Below, one piece after another: positions 1 to 5,601 of a stretch of 5,601 nt of DNA. A model generated the notes under the pieces. The model did not search any database, had not been told where the DNA came from, and saw nothing but the letters and a program-made list of their open reading frames with translations. The DNA comes from Verrucomicrobiota bacterium (lineage in GTDB: Bacteria; Chlamydiota; Chlamydiia; Chlamydiales; FEN-1388). Where the stretch lies: the NCBI GenBank assembly GCA_018239705.1, contig JAFEGS010000081.1:1-5601 (forward strand), in the 5' to 3' direction. The position numbers were made by a program, and so were the translations under genes. Position 1 is the first letter of the stretch; the number at the start of each line of letters is the position of its first letter.

Positions 1-595
1 TAATGAGTGGAGGAAAATCGTCATCTTTTCTGTGAATGAATTTTTCAAGATCTCCAAGTGCTCTTGATACTTCATGGGGAGGGGGAGGAACAAACTTTGC
101 GTTTGATGGCGATGTTCCACCTATCCAATTCTGCGTATACCTGATATCACCTGGATAGGGATAATGACTCGTGCGAGCACCTTGCATCAATTGATCATGG
201 ATTTCTCGCAAAAACCTCACGGAAAGTGGTAATGTATCAAAACGTTTGATGCCATAATTCAATGCACGAATGTAGCATATGATGTCATTAACATCTCCTT
301 CTAAAGCTACTTTAGGATGCATTTCTGCTTCTATAGCATCAACCATAGTTGCCTGAGTTCCCTCAATTTGGCTTGAAGAAGCAGCTTCCTTCCTAAAAAA
401 CATGAGGAGAAAAAAATCTTTATCTGGAAGAAGCTGACTGATACCATCTAGTTTTCCCACCAGTCTCATGGCTTCGGCATGCAGTCGTTCTAAATTTGGT
501 GCAAGAGTCAAAAATTTTTGGGGAGGAAAAGGAAGCGGGATAAATGCTTTGTATCCTTGAGGTTGCTGAACTAAATGACCTACTTTTTCCCACAT
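1..595 (-). CDS. Fic-family protein with N-terminal inhibitory helix (class II type), 3' end outside the window
   Basis: Reading the minus strand from an ATG at 595 gives 198 uninterrupted codons that run off the left edge. Residues 19-79 resemble the Fic_N region: a proline-rich FIPLPFPP stretch at 18-25, then helices ending in SSSQIEGT (73-80). That segment fits the [S/T]xxxE[G/N] inhibitory motif, with S74, E78 and G79, which in class II Fic enzymes blocks productive ATP binding. The Fic core begins after about residue 125 and includes PGDIRYTQNWIGG (148-160) and FVPPPPHEV (168-176), the usual region ahead of the catalytic loop. The HPFxxGNGR active-site motif would lie left of position 1, so catalytic competence cannot be judged. 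Family members usually transfer AMP, or another nucleotide moiety, to a protein hydroxyl group; the target here is unknown. ATG595 is the only canonical start between the upstream in-frame TAA and the conserved region; its ribosome-binding site is weak. About 41% GC over the first 360 bases is lower than in the operon. Family assignment is firm; function is inferred. Confidence 0.9.
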   Translation of the reverse strand, partial: MWEKVGHLVQQPQGYKAFIPLPFPPQKFLTLAPNLERLHAEAMRLVGKLDGISQLLPDKDFFLLMFFRKEAASSSQIEGTQATMVDAIEAEMHPKVALEGDVNDIICYIRALNYGIKRFDTLPLSVRFLREIHDQLMQGARTSHYPYPGDIRYTQNWIGGTSPSNAKFVPPPPHEVSRALGDLEKFIHRKDDDFPPLI

Positions 596-635
596 ATCAT
601 GCCAACTTTTTATTTTGTGAACATCTCTAGCTTAA

Positions 636-666
636 ATGTATACAAAACCACTGTTTTTGTATACAT
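636..666. promoter_or_regulatory. Perfect 12-bp inverted repeat with paired TGTATACA palindromes; candidate fic operator/promoter
   Basis: Arms at 636-647 and 655-666 are exact reverse complements (ATGTATACAAAA and TTTTGTATACAT) around a 7-base spacer. Each arm holds the 8-base palindrome TGTATACA, at 637-644 and 658-665, with centres 21 bp apart, which is two helical turns. This is the geometry expected for two repressor dimers on one DNA face. On the minus strand the arm nearer fic contains TATACA (642-637), a passable -10 element that would start RNA near 630, about 35 bases ahead of the fic ATG. No good -35 is visible. The repeat lies 10 bases beyond the amiA stop codon, so a terminator role for the operon is the alternative. 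The stem is AT-rich with only a short U run after it, which makes a strong intrinsic terminator less likely. The repeat is directly seen; its function is inferred. Confidence 0.55.
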
Positions 667-676
667 CTTAGCTCAG

Positions 677-1336
677 TTATGAGCAAACAAAGCGATCGAT
701 GCCCTCGGCAATAGACTGGGCAAGGCTATCGATATAGCGCGGTGTGGCAAGCTTTTTGGCCTCCGCCGCATTTGAGAAAAAGCCCCCCTCAATCAGCACT
801 GCCGGTAGCCTATTTTCTCGCAGCACGCAGTAATCCCCCTCTCGCACCCCACGAGACTTCGCTTTCGTCCCGGCCACAACCGAGTCTAAGATCGTAGTTG
901 CCAGTTTCTTAGACTGCGTTGTCAAGGGGCTGCCTTGCGATTTGTTGTAGTAAAAAATTTCTATACCATGAGCGCGAGGGTTGGGCGCATGGTTAAAGTG
1001 AATACTTACAAAAAAGGTTCCTCCCCATTGATGGGCAAGATCTACCCGCTTGTGAAGGGAGACATCTTCATCTTTCGTCCTGGTTAGGCGCACAATATAG
1101 CCCCTTTTTTGAAGGTAGTCTCGCACCTTTAAAGCGCACTCAAGCGTGAGGTTTTTCTCTACAATAACCGGTGCAGCGTTTCGTTTGGTGCCGGGGCTTG
1201 TACCGCCATGTCCAGGATCGAGGATAATCACAGGTGATTGCTTTTGCCCCTGTCTTGCAGAAGAAGCACGCTCCCACCCTCCACGATGCGCACAAGAAGA
1301 CAATAGAAAACAGAGCAATATTACTATCCATTTCAT
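677..1336 (-). CDS. amiA: N-acetylmuramoyl-L-alanine amidase (Amidase_3), lipoprotein, chlamydial AmiA type
   Basis: This 219-residue protein is predicted to cleave the bond between MurNAc and L-alanine in peptidoglycan, in the periplasm. The N-terminus has a short hydrophobic signal ending in a lipobox, LSSC, with the lipidated Cys at 15 and Ala at +2. The Amidase_3 domain spans about 35-217. Zinc ligands are visible as H43 in DPGHGG, E60 in VEKN and H113 in SIHFNH, with the catalytic glutamate E183 in LIEGGFFSN. Only a short linker (about 131-141) follows the IEIFYYN strand, so the long autoinhibitory helix of E. coli AmiB/AmiC is absent. An SxxK tetrad, SLHK, lies at 93-96. From memory, chlamydial AmiA is reported to have a second, penicillin-sensitive carboxypeptidase activity tied to such a motif; whether that holds here is inference. 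The ATG overlaps the murE stop in an ATGA, which favours translational coupling. It is the last gene of the operon. Confidence 0.93.
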   Translation of the reverse strand: MKWIVILLCFLLSSCAHRGGWERASSARQGQKQSPVIILDPGHGGTSPGTKRNAAPVIVEKNLTLECALKVRDYLQKRGYIVRLTRTKDEDVSLHKRVDLAHQWGGTFFVSIHFNHAPNPRAHGIEIFYYNKSQGSPLTTQSKKLATTILDSVVAGTKAKSRGVREGDYCVLRENRLPAVLIEGGFFSNAAEAKKLATPRYIDSLAQSIAEGIDRFVCS

Positions 1337-2796
1337 AGCGTAGCCACTGCCTCACCAGCTACAATTCTATCGTCAAAATCGATACTGCGGCTCGCAATAA
1401 TCTGCTGTGTTTCGTGGCCCTTACCGGCAATGAGGATGATATCTCCCGGCTTAGCAAGCTCTACAGCCTTCCTGATAGCTTTTCTGCGATCAAGCTCAAT
1501 AATATGCTCTTGTGGCCTTGCAAAGCCAGATACGATCTCATCCACAATTGCTTGAGGAGACTCGGAGCGAGGATTGTCCGAGGTAACGATCGTTATGTCG
1601 GAAAACTCTTCTGAAATTTGGGCCATCAAGGGTCTTTTTTGCCTGTCACGATCGCCTCCGCAGCCAAACACAGTGATGATTCTGCCTGCTTGCACCTCCT
1701 TTAGCGTCTGAAGGACATTCTGGAGCGCTACAGGCTTATGGGCATGGTCTACAAAGATATGAAGACCTCTTGGATTGACTACAGGCTCAAGCCTTCCTGA
1801 AACAGTAGGGAATGAGGCGAGCGCTGAGGCTGAATCTTTCAAATGTATCCCTCTTGTGAGAGCAACGCCTGTGGCAGCAAGGGCGTTATAGACATTAAAC
1901 CTTCCCACAAGAGGTATCGAGAATGACTGCTCTTCACCTCGATATGAAACAATAAAACGGGAACCTGAAACGCTCAGCTGAATCTGTTTGGCTTGAATAT
2001 CTGCATTATTTTCGATGCCGAAGGTGAGTACTTTGGCTCGAGATGCAGCTATAAATCGATCAGCCCAAGGGTCATCTGCATTCACTAGCGCCACTTTATC
2101 GCTTCCAAGCTCTTGCAAGAGACGTGCCTTGGCCTGGAAATAGCTCTCCATACTGCCGTGGTAATCTAAATGCTCATGGTTAAGATTGGTAACCACGGCA
2201 ACATCGTAGTGGATATAGGCCACTCTTCCCTGGTCAAGGGCATGAGAAGAGACCTCACACACAGCAGCACTACAGCCAAGACTTCGCATCTCTCTGAGAA
2301 GTTTATGGTTTCTACATACGTCTGGAGTCGTAAGTGTCGAAATATAGCGGTTTTTTCCCACTATGTATTCTATTGAACCGATCAAGCCGCAGGTAATTCC
2401 ACAAGCCTCAAGTATGTGCCGCGCAGCATAGGTTGTTGTGGTCTTTCCATTTGTCCCGGTAATGCCCACCATCCACATACTATCTGAGGGGTGTTCGTAA
2501 AAAGCTGCAGCCAGATAGGCCTCAAGACGGACTACGTCTTCGCAAATGATTTGTACAAGCCCCTTTAACGATGGATCATACATGTCGGTAAGCGCGGCTA
2601 CGGCACCGGCTTTAAAGGCCTCTTGAATAAACCTCGTGCCATCAAAGGTAGCCCCCTTTTTTGCAATAAAGAGATTCCCCGGCAGAATCTGCTGTGAGTT
2701 TGCGGTAATGCCCGTTATCTCTATCTCTTTAGAGCCCTTCACTTCTACTGGTGCAAGGTCTTTAGGTAGCTGTTTGAGAAGTTGTTTGAGTTTCAT
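1333..2796 (-). CDS. murE: UDP-N-acetylmuramoyl-L-alanyl-D-glutamate--2,6-diaminopimelate ligase (MurE)
   Basis: This cytoplasmic, ATP-dependent ligase adds the third stem residue to UDP-MurNAc-L-Ala-D-Glu. I start it at ATG 2796 (MKLKQLL), giving 487 residues, because this ATG overlaps the pbp3 stop as ATGA and has GGGAAAG upstream. An in-frame ATG at 2817 would add seven residues inside pbp3 and is less likely. The three Mur ligase domains are present: the N-terminal UDP-binding domain to about 105; the central ATPase with P-loop GTNGKTT (114-120), TTPD (156-159), EVSSHALDQGR (181-191) and the probable carbamylated lysine K223 in FQAKARL; and the C-terminal domain with GRLEPV, DNPR (407-410), GKGHE (458-462) and FDDR. 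DNPR is the signature of meso-diaminopimelate specificity, as opposed to lysine. One oddity is DHAHKP at 350-355, where the family usually has DYAHTP. Family and substrate class are well supported. Confidence 0.96.
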   Translation of the reverse strand: MKLKQLLKQLPKDLAPVEVKGSKEIEITGITANSQQILPGNLFIAKKGATFDGTRFIQEAFKAGAVAALTDMYDPSLKGLVQIICEDVVRLEAYLAAAFYEHPSDSMWMVGITGTNGKTTTTYAARHILEACGITCGLIGSIEYIVGKNRYISTLTTPDVCRNHKLLREMRSLGCSAAVCEVSSHALDQGRVAYIHYDVAVVTNLNHEHLDYHGSMESYFQAKARLLQELGSDKVALVNADDPWADRFIAASRAKVLTFGIENNADIQAKQIQLSVSGSRFIVSYRGEEQSFSIPLVGRFNVYNALAATGVALTRGIHLKDSASALASFPTVSGRLEPVVNPRGLHIFVDHAHKPVALQNVLQTLKEVQAGRIITVFGCGGDRDRQKRPLMAQISEEFSDITIVTSDNPRSESPQAIVDEIVSGFARPQEHIIELDRRKAIRKAVELAKPGDIILIAGKGHETQQIIASRSIDFDDRIVAGEAVATL

Positions 2797-4796
2797 TTTT
2801 TGGCTTTCCCATTCCATTCTTGATAAAGCTGTGCCATCTCTAAAGTCTCTTTATACCAATCGGCCTTTGCAGGATCATGTCGAGGATCTCCTCTCGGATA
2901 GCCATGAGGGTCATCAGGCGGCACACCTAAATACTCAAGAGAGCGCCGTGCAATCTCTCGAAACACAGGCGCTGCACAGGTCCCGCCCATATGATTGAGA
3001 CCGCGCCCCGGGATAAACTTCGCTTCAGGCTCATCGAGCCCCACCATGATCACAAAGGCTGTATTTTGAACCGGTGTGAATCCCACGAAACTAGCAAAAT
3101 GCGATTTATCTGAATAGTGGCCACCCACAATTTTCATCGATGTCCCCGATTTTCCGGCCTCTGTGTAGCCAAAAACGTCTGCAACGTTCGTCGCTCCTCC
3201 CGCTTTTGTCACAAATTTCGTCGCCTTTACCACCTCATTCACAATATCTTCATCTACCACTCTGGGGAAAAGTGAACGCCAGTCGCTACGCGTATTGTCA
3301 ACAAGCACCTCACCTGAGCGCTTCACAATCTTCTTGATCAATGTCGGCTCAACAAAATAGCCTCCATTGGCAAATATGGCGTAGGCCCTCACCATCTGGA
3401 GCGTCGTTGCCTGGACATTGTACCCGATTGCAAGAGAGACAGGCGTCGCCACCGACCATTCAAGGCGGTTATTGGGATGTTTTTTACCGGGAGTCGGCAG
3501 CACTCCAACGCTTTCACCAGGCAGCTCAATATGGGTTTTTGAGCCAAATCCAAAGGTGTCGTGAAGCTCCTTTCGATACCAGCCATCTCCAAGCGACTGC
3601 ACGATGCGCTGTACAAGAGTTGCAAAATAAATATTTGAAGATTTTTGCATGCCTAGATACATGTTCATATAGTAATGAAGGCGAGTGTCTGTCAAAGGCT
3701 TCTTACCTCGGCCGGGGAAATTGCCTTTCGAGGTCTCTATCTTTTCCAGCGGGTGAAAAAGCGCCTTTTGGCCAGCCTTCAGCCTCTCCTTATTGGCCTT
3801 TAAGGCAATAGCGAGTGTAATGGGCTTCATTGTCGAGCCCGGCTCATTGGCATCGGTAATGGCCTTGATTTTTGCGTGCTGTATGAGCTCCGGATCCTTA
3901 AAATAGGTTGGATAGTGGTCTGGGTAGAAAAATGGATACTGAGCCAATGCAAGAATATGGCCTGTATGGGGATCCATCACAATAGCCCAGCCACCTTTTG
4001 CCTTATAGAGCTGTACGCCCTTTTCCAGCTCCTCTTCTGCAATAGCCTGGATGTAGTGGTTGATAGTCAAAAAGACATCACATCCATGCTCCGGCTCTTT
4101 TATCACCTGCTGCATGTGTAGACTATGCCTTGGTGAGCGCATAAGGCGCCTTTTTCCAAGAGTGCCACTTAAATAGCTGTCACACGATAGCTCAAGTCCT
4201 CCTGTAGGCACTGAGGCCCTTGTCTGCTCGTTTTTTTGCATCTGTACTGTGTGCAGCACTTGGCCCAAAAGCTTCCCAAAGGGATGAGAGCGCAGTGCAT
4301 CGCCAACAAAAAAGAGGGCGTTAGAGGGGATGTGCCTCTGCTTTGCATAGGGCTGCCACCAGCGACTAACTGCCTGCTTTTTTTCTTCATCGAGCCAGCT
4401 TACAAGCCTACGACTCCTACTCTTTTTTTCAAACTGATCGTAGAGGCGTTCACACTCTTGCTGCGAGGGCCTGGCTATAGCAATGACATGCTGCGCAATC
4501 TCTTTTCTATATTCACCGGGGATGGAGGCAGGATCGACAAAGAGATGGTACTTGCGTATATCGACAGCCAGTTTCTGGGGTATTTCAGGATGACCCTTTT
4601 TGATGCTTGTATTTGCCCAGAAGGTGCCTCGCTCGAACGGCTCTACAATGTAGAAATAGTGCTGCTGCTCGGCTCGTCGCTGCCATTTTTCTCTTTCAAG
4701 CACCTGAATGCGAAAAAACTGCGCTAAAAGCACCGCAAAGAGCATAAAAACAGCTGAAGAGAGGAGGAGAACTCGTTTTCTATTCGATGGATCCAT
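2793..4796 (-). CDS. pbp3: Division-type class B penicillin-binding protein (PBP3/FtsI-like transpeptidase)
   Basis: This 667-residue inner-membrane transpeptidase is predicted to cross-link peptidoglycan at the division site. A basic N-terminus (RKR, 6-8) precedes one membrane segment at about 9-30, followed by the PBP dimerisation/pedestal region (about 40-240). The transpeptidase domain (about 260-620) has all three active-site motifs: STMK (321-324) with nucleophile S321 after EPG, SSN (386-388), and KSGT (549-552). KSGT is the serine variant of KTG(T), also found in other class B PBPs. A C-terminal tail from about 625 is rich in Asp-Pro and Gly-Pro turns, with DDPHGYP and GDPRHDP, and ends in a charged helix; it lies outside the catalytic fold. 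Its ATG sits 17 bases inside the end of the ftsL-like gene, and its stop overlaps murE by 4 bases. Position between ftsL and murE supports FtsI/PBP3 rather than PBP2. Beta-lactams would be expected to target it. Confidence 0.94.
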   Translation of the reverse strand: MDPSNRKRVLLLSSAVFMLFAVLLAQFFRIQVLEREKWQRRAEQQHYFYIVEPFERGTFWANTSIKKGHPEIPQKLAVDIRKYHLFVDPASIPGEYRKEIAQHVIAIARPSQQECERLYDQFEKKSRSRRLVSWLDEEKKQAVSRWWQPYAKQRHIPSNALFFVGDALRSHPFGKLLGQVLHTVQMQKNEQTRASVPTGGLELSCDSYLSGTLGKRRLMRSPRHSLHMQQVIKEPEHGCDVFLTINHYIQAIAEEELEKGVQLYKAKGGWAIVMDPHTGHILALAQYPFFYPDHYPTYFKDPELIQHAKIKAITDANEPGSTMKPITLAIALKANKERLKAGQKALFHPLEKIETSKGNFPGRGKKPLTDTRLHYYMNMYLGMQKSSNIYFATLVQRIVQSLGDGWYRKELHDTFGFGSKTHIELPGESVGVLPTPGKKHPNNRLEWSVATPVSLAIGYNVQATTLQMVRAYAIFANGGYFVEPTLIKKIVKRSGEVLVDNTRSDWRSLFPRVVDEDIVNEVVKATKFVTKAGGATNVADVFGYTEAGKSGTSMKIVGGHYSDKSHFASFVGFTPVQNTAFVIMVGLDEPEAKFIPGRGLNHMGGTCAAPVFREIARRSLEYLGVPPDDPHGYPRGDPRHDPAKADWYKETLEMAQLYQEWNGKAKK

Positions 4797-5070
4797 GAGA
4801 TAGCTCTATAGTGATGATGTCAGTTGTAAGAGGATGCTTCAGGTGGGCGTATTGAGGCTTTCGCGCTATTTCCATGAGGTGCAAAGGGTTTTCAAACTGC
4901 TCGACGCAAAAGGCAAGGCGCACATTTTCCTCTTCAATTGCTTGGAGCTCTTTTGCCAGTAGGGGGAGGCGGATTCGCATCTCAGTGAGTCTATTGTGCT
5001 TATCGACATAGGAGTAGAGAGCCGTGCCGACAATGAGAACTGAGAGAAAAAGTCGCACGAGAAACGCCAT
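4780..5070 (-). CDS. ftsL: Small bitopic membrane protein, FtsL-like (CT271 position)
   Basis: From an ATG at 5070 this is a 96-residue protein with one membrane segment at about residues 2-21 (AFLVRLF through TALYSY). A charged, leucine-rich stretch at about 22-60 (RLPLLAKELQAIEEENVRLA) looks like a short periplasmic coiled coil. That topology, the small size and the place between rsmH and the division PBP define FtsL, which in other bacteria bridges FtsB/FtsQ to FtsI. FtsL sequences diverge strongly, so the call rests on topology and context more than on motifs. A GTG at 5079, in frame, would add MKA; I prefer the ATG because GGGTG lies 6 bases ahead of it, while nothing like a ribosome-binding site precedes the GTG. 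Its 3' end overlaps pbp3 by 17 bases. FtsL in a lineage without FtsZ would presumably serve an MreB-linked divisome; that last point is inference. Confidence 0.8.
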   Translation of the reverse strand: MAFLVRLFLSVLIVGTALYSYVDKHNRLTEMRIRLPLLAKELQAIEEENVRLAFCVEQFENPLHLMEIARKPQYAHLKHPLTTDIITIELSHGSIE

Positions 5071-5100
5071 TGCCTTCACCCAAATTTACAATAAAACCAC

Positions 5101-5109
5101 AGTATACCA
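5101..5109 (-). promoter_or_regulatory. Possible extended -10 promoter element ahead of ftsL
   Basis: In the 50-base gap between rsmH and the ftsL-like gene, the minus strand reads TGGTATACT. This fits the extended -10 pattern TGnTATAAT with one mismatch in the hexamer. RNA would begin near 5094, about 24 bases ahead of ATG 5070. No matching -35 hexamer is visible 16-18 bases upstream, where the rsmH end lies; extended -10 promoters can manage without one. This is weak evidence from one short match, and the genes could simply be read from a promoter upstream of rsmH outside the window. Confidence 0.25.
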
Positions 5110-5120
5110 ACTATTCTGTT

Positions 5121-5601
5121 TTACTGGCGACGCTGGAGTACGCGCAACTTGGCTGAACGTGCACGGCGATTCTTTCGACACTCTTCAAAAGTGGGCTCAA
5201 TTGGCTTTTTTGTCAGAATTTCCAGGCTTGGATCTGCCTTCGCCAAATCGCGAAAGAGATGCTTCACAATGCGATCTTCCAAGCTGTGAAAAGAGATAAC
5301 GCACAGAATACCACCGGGAGCCAGCAGTGAAACCGCTTGAGGAAGCGCCTCTCGGATCACGTTGAGCTCATCGTTTACTGCAATGCGAAGGGCCTGGAAA
5401 ACACGAGTTGCCCTGTGAATGCCACCGGAAGAGGGAATTGCTGAAGAGAGCAGCTCCACAAGCTTTGCAGTGGTATCAATGCGCCCCTTCCTTCTTGCTT
5501 CCACAATGGCTTTTGCAGCTCGTCTACTGTGGCGCTCCTCCCCAAGTTCGAAAAAAATCTGCGCAAGCTCTCTTTCGGCATAGGAGTTAATAATCTCTTC
5601 G
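5121..5601 (-). CDS. rsmH: 16S rRNA (cytosine-1402-N4)-methyltransferase RsmH/MraW, 5' end outside the window
   Basis: The minus-strand frame is open from the right edge to a TAA at 5121, showing 159 C-terminal residues, roughly half of the usual length of about 300. RsmH uses S-adenosylmethionine to methylate the N4 of C1402 in the 16S rRNA decoding centre. Visible family signatures, numbered from the first full codon at 5600, are GEERHSRRAAKAIVEAR (20-36), ATRVFQALRIAVNDEL (64-79), PGGILCVISFHSLEDR (95-110) with the conserved SFHSLEDR, and the terminal NRRARSAKLR (144-153). The N-terminal SAM-binding part is missing from view. A GTG at 5504 lies in frame but falls within the conserved helix ending in VEARRKGR, and homologous sequence continues upstream, so it is not the start. 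rsmH is the usual head of the division/cell-wall cluster, directly ahead of ftsL. Confidence 0.95.
   Translation of the reverse strand, partial: EEIINSYAERELAQIFFELGEERHSRRAAKAIVEARRKGRIDTTAKLVELLSSAIPSSGGIHRATRVFQALRIAVNDELNVIREALPQAVSLLAPGGILCVISFHSLEDRIVKHLFRDLAKADPSLEILTKKPIEPTFEECRKNRRARSAKLRVLQRRQ

Noticed and set aside
580..600. ATG at 600 as the fic start
   Set aside because: It is out of frame with the conserved Fic region and reaches a TAG after six codons; ATG 595 is in frame.
610..624. Mini-ORF of four codons plus stop (ATG TTC ACA AAA TAA) on the minus strand in the fic leader
   Set aside because: It is very short, has no clear ribosome-binding site and could arise by chance in AT-rich leader sequence; there is no evidence for an attenuator.
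636..666. Inverted repeat as a strong intrinsic terminator of the amiA operon
   Set aside because: The stem has only three G-C pairs and is followed by UUUAAG on the minus strand, which is a poor terminator; operator or promoter use fits better, though a weak terminator role remains possible.
2636..4727. Long plus-strand open frames opposite murE and pbp3 (for example 3341-3811 and 4236-4727)
   Set aside because: They lie antisense to genes with clear family motifs, have no recognisable domains and show the composition expected of shadows.
5080..5120. Resemblance of the rsmH-ftsL gap (GTATAC, TGTGGTTTTATTGTA) to the repeat at 636-666
   Set aside because: The match is patchy, there is no second palindrome and no inverted symmetry; it is probably chance in AT-rich sequence.
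5121..5504. A 127-residue gene starting at GTG 5504
   Set aside because: The frame continues upstream to the window edge with recognisable RsmH sequence (GEERHSRR), so this is an internal codon of a longer gene.

Overview
The window carries a compact minus-strand cell-wall/division operon. In transcription order, from the right edge leftward, it reads rsmH (mraW; 5' end outside the window), a small ftsL-like membrane protein, a division-type class B penicillin-binding protein (ftsI/pbp3), murE, and amiA (an N-acetylmuramoyl-L-alanine amidase with a lipoprotein signal). Left of amiA, on the same strand, is the N-terminal two-thirds or so of a Fic-family protein that runs off the left edge. All six genes are on the minus strand. 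I support no gene on the plus strand.

Organism: the order rsmH-ftsL-pbp3-murE-amiA matches, from memory, the C. trachomatis block CT272-CT271-CT270-CT269-CT268. In most other bacteria amiA is not part of this cluster, and murE is followed by murF/mraY/murD. A meso-DAP-type MurE with a lipoprotein amidase beside a division PBP fits the Chlamydiota. Sample lines within pbp3 are about 50% GC, and a Fic gene sits next door. Together these suggest an environmental (amoeba- or arthropod-associated) chlamydia rather than a Chlamydia species, but this cannot be settled to genus from the window.

Layout: 1-595 fic (3' end missing). 596-676 is an 81-base gap with a perfect 12-bp inverted repeat that contains two TGTATACA palindromes 21 bp apart. 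677-1336 amiA. 1333-2796 murE. 2793-4796 pbp3. 4780-5070 (or 5079) ftsL-like. 5071-5120 is a short gap with a possible extended -10 element. 5121-5601 rsmH (5' end missing). No gene-free stretch exceeds 300 bases.

How the genes work together: RsmH methylates 16S rRNA. The other four products act on peptidoglycan. MurE adds meso-diaminopimelate to the precursor, FtsL and PBP3 cross-link septal peptidoglycan, and AmiA cleaves stem peptides from the glycan during remodelling. pbp3/murE and murE/amiA are joined by 4-base ATGA overlaps and ftsL/pbp3 by a 17-base overlap, so a single transcript with coupled translation is likely. The Fic gene is separated by the inverted repeat, has lower GC, and is probably an accessory gene with its own control.

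I did not find an undescribed multi-gene system. The items most worth a second look are the paired palindromes ahead of fic, the Fic gene itself at this locus, the AmiA lipoprotein with an SxxK tetrad, and a changed motif in MurE.
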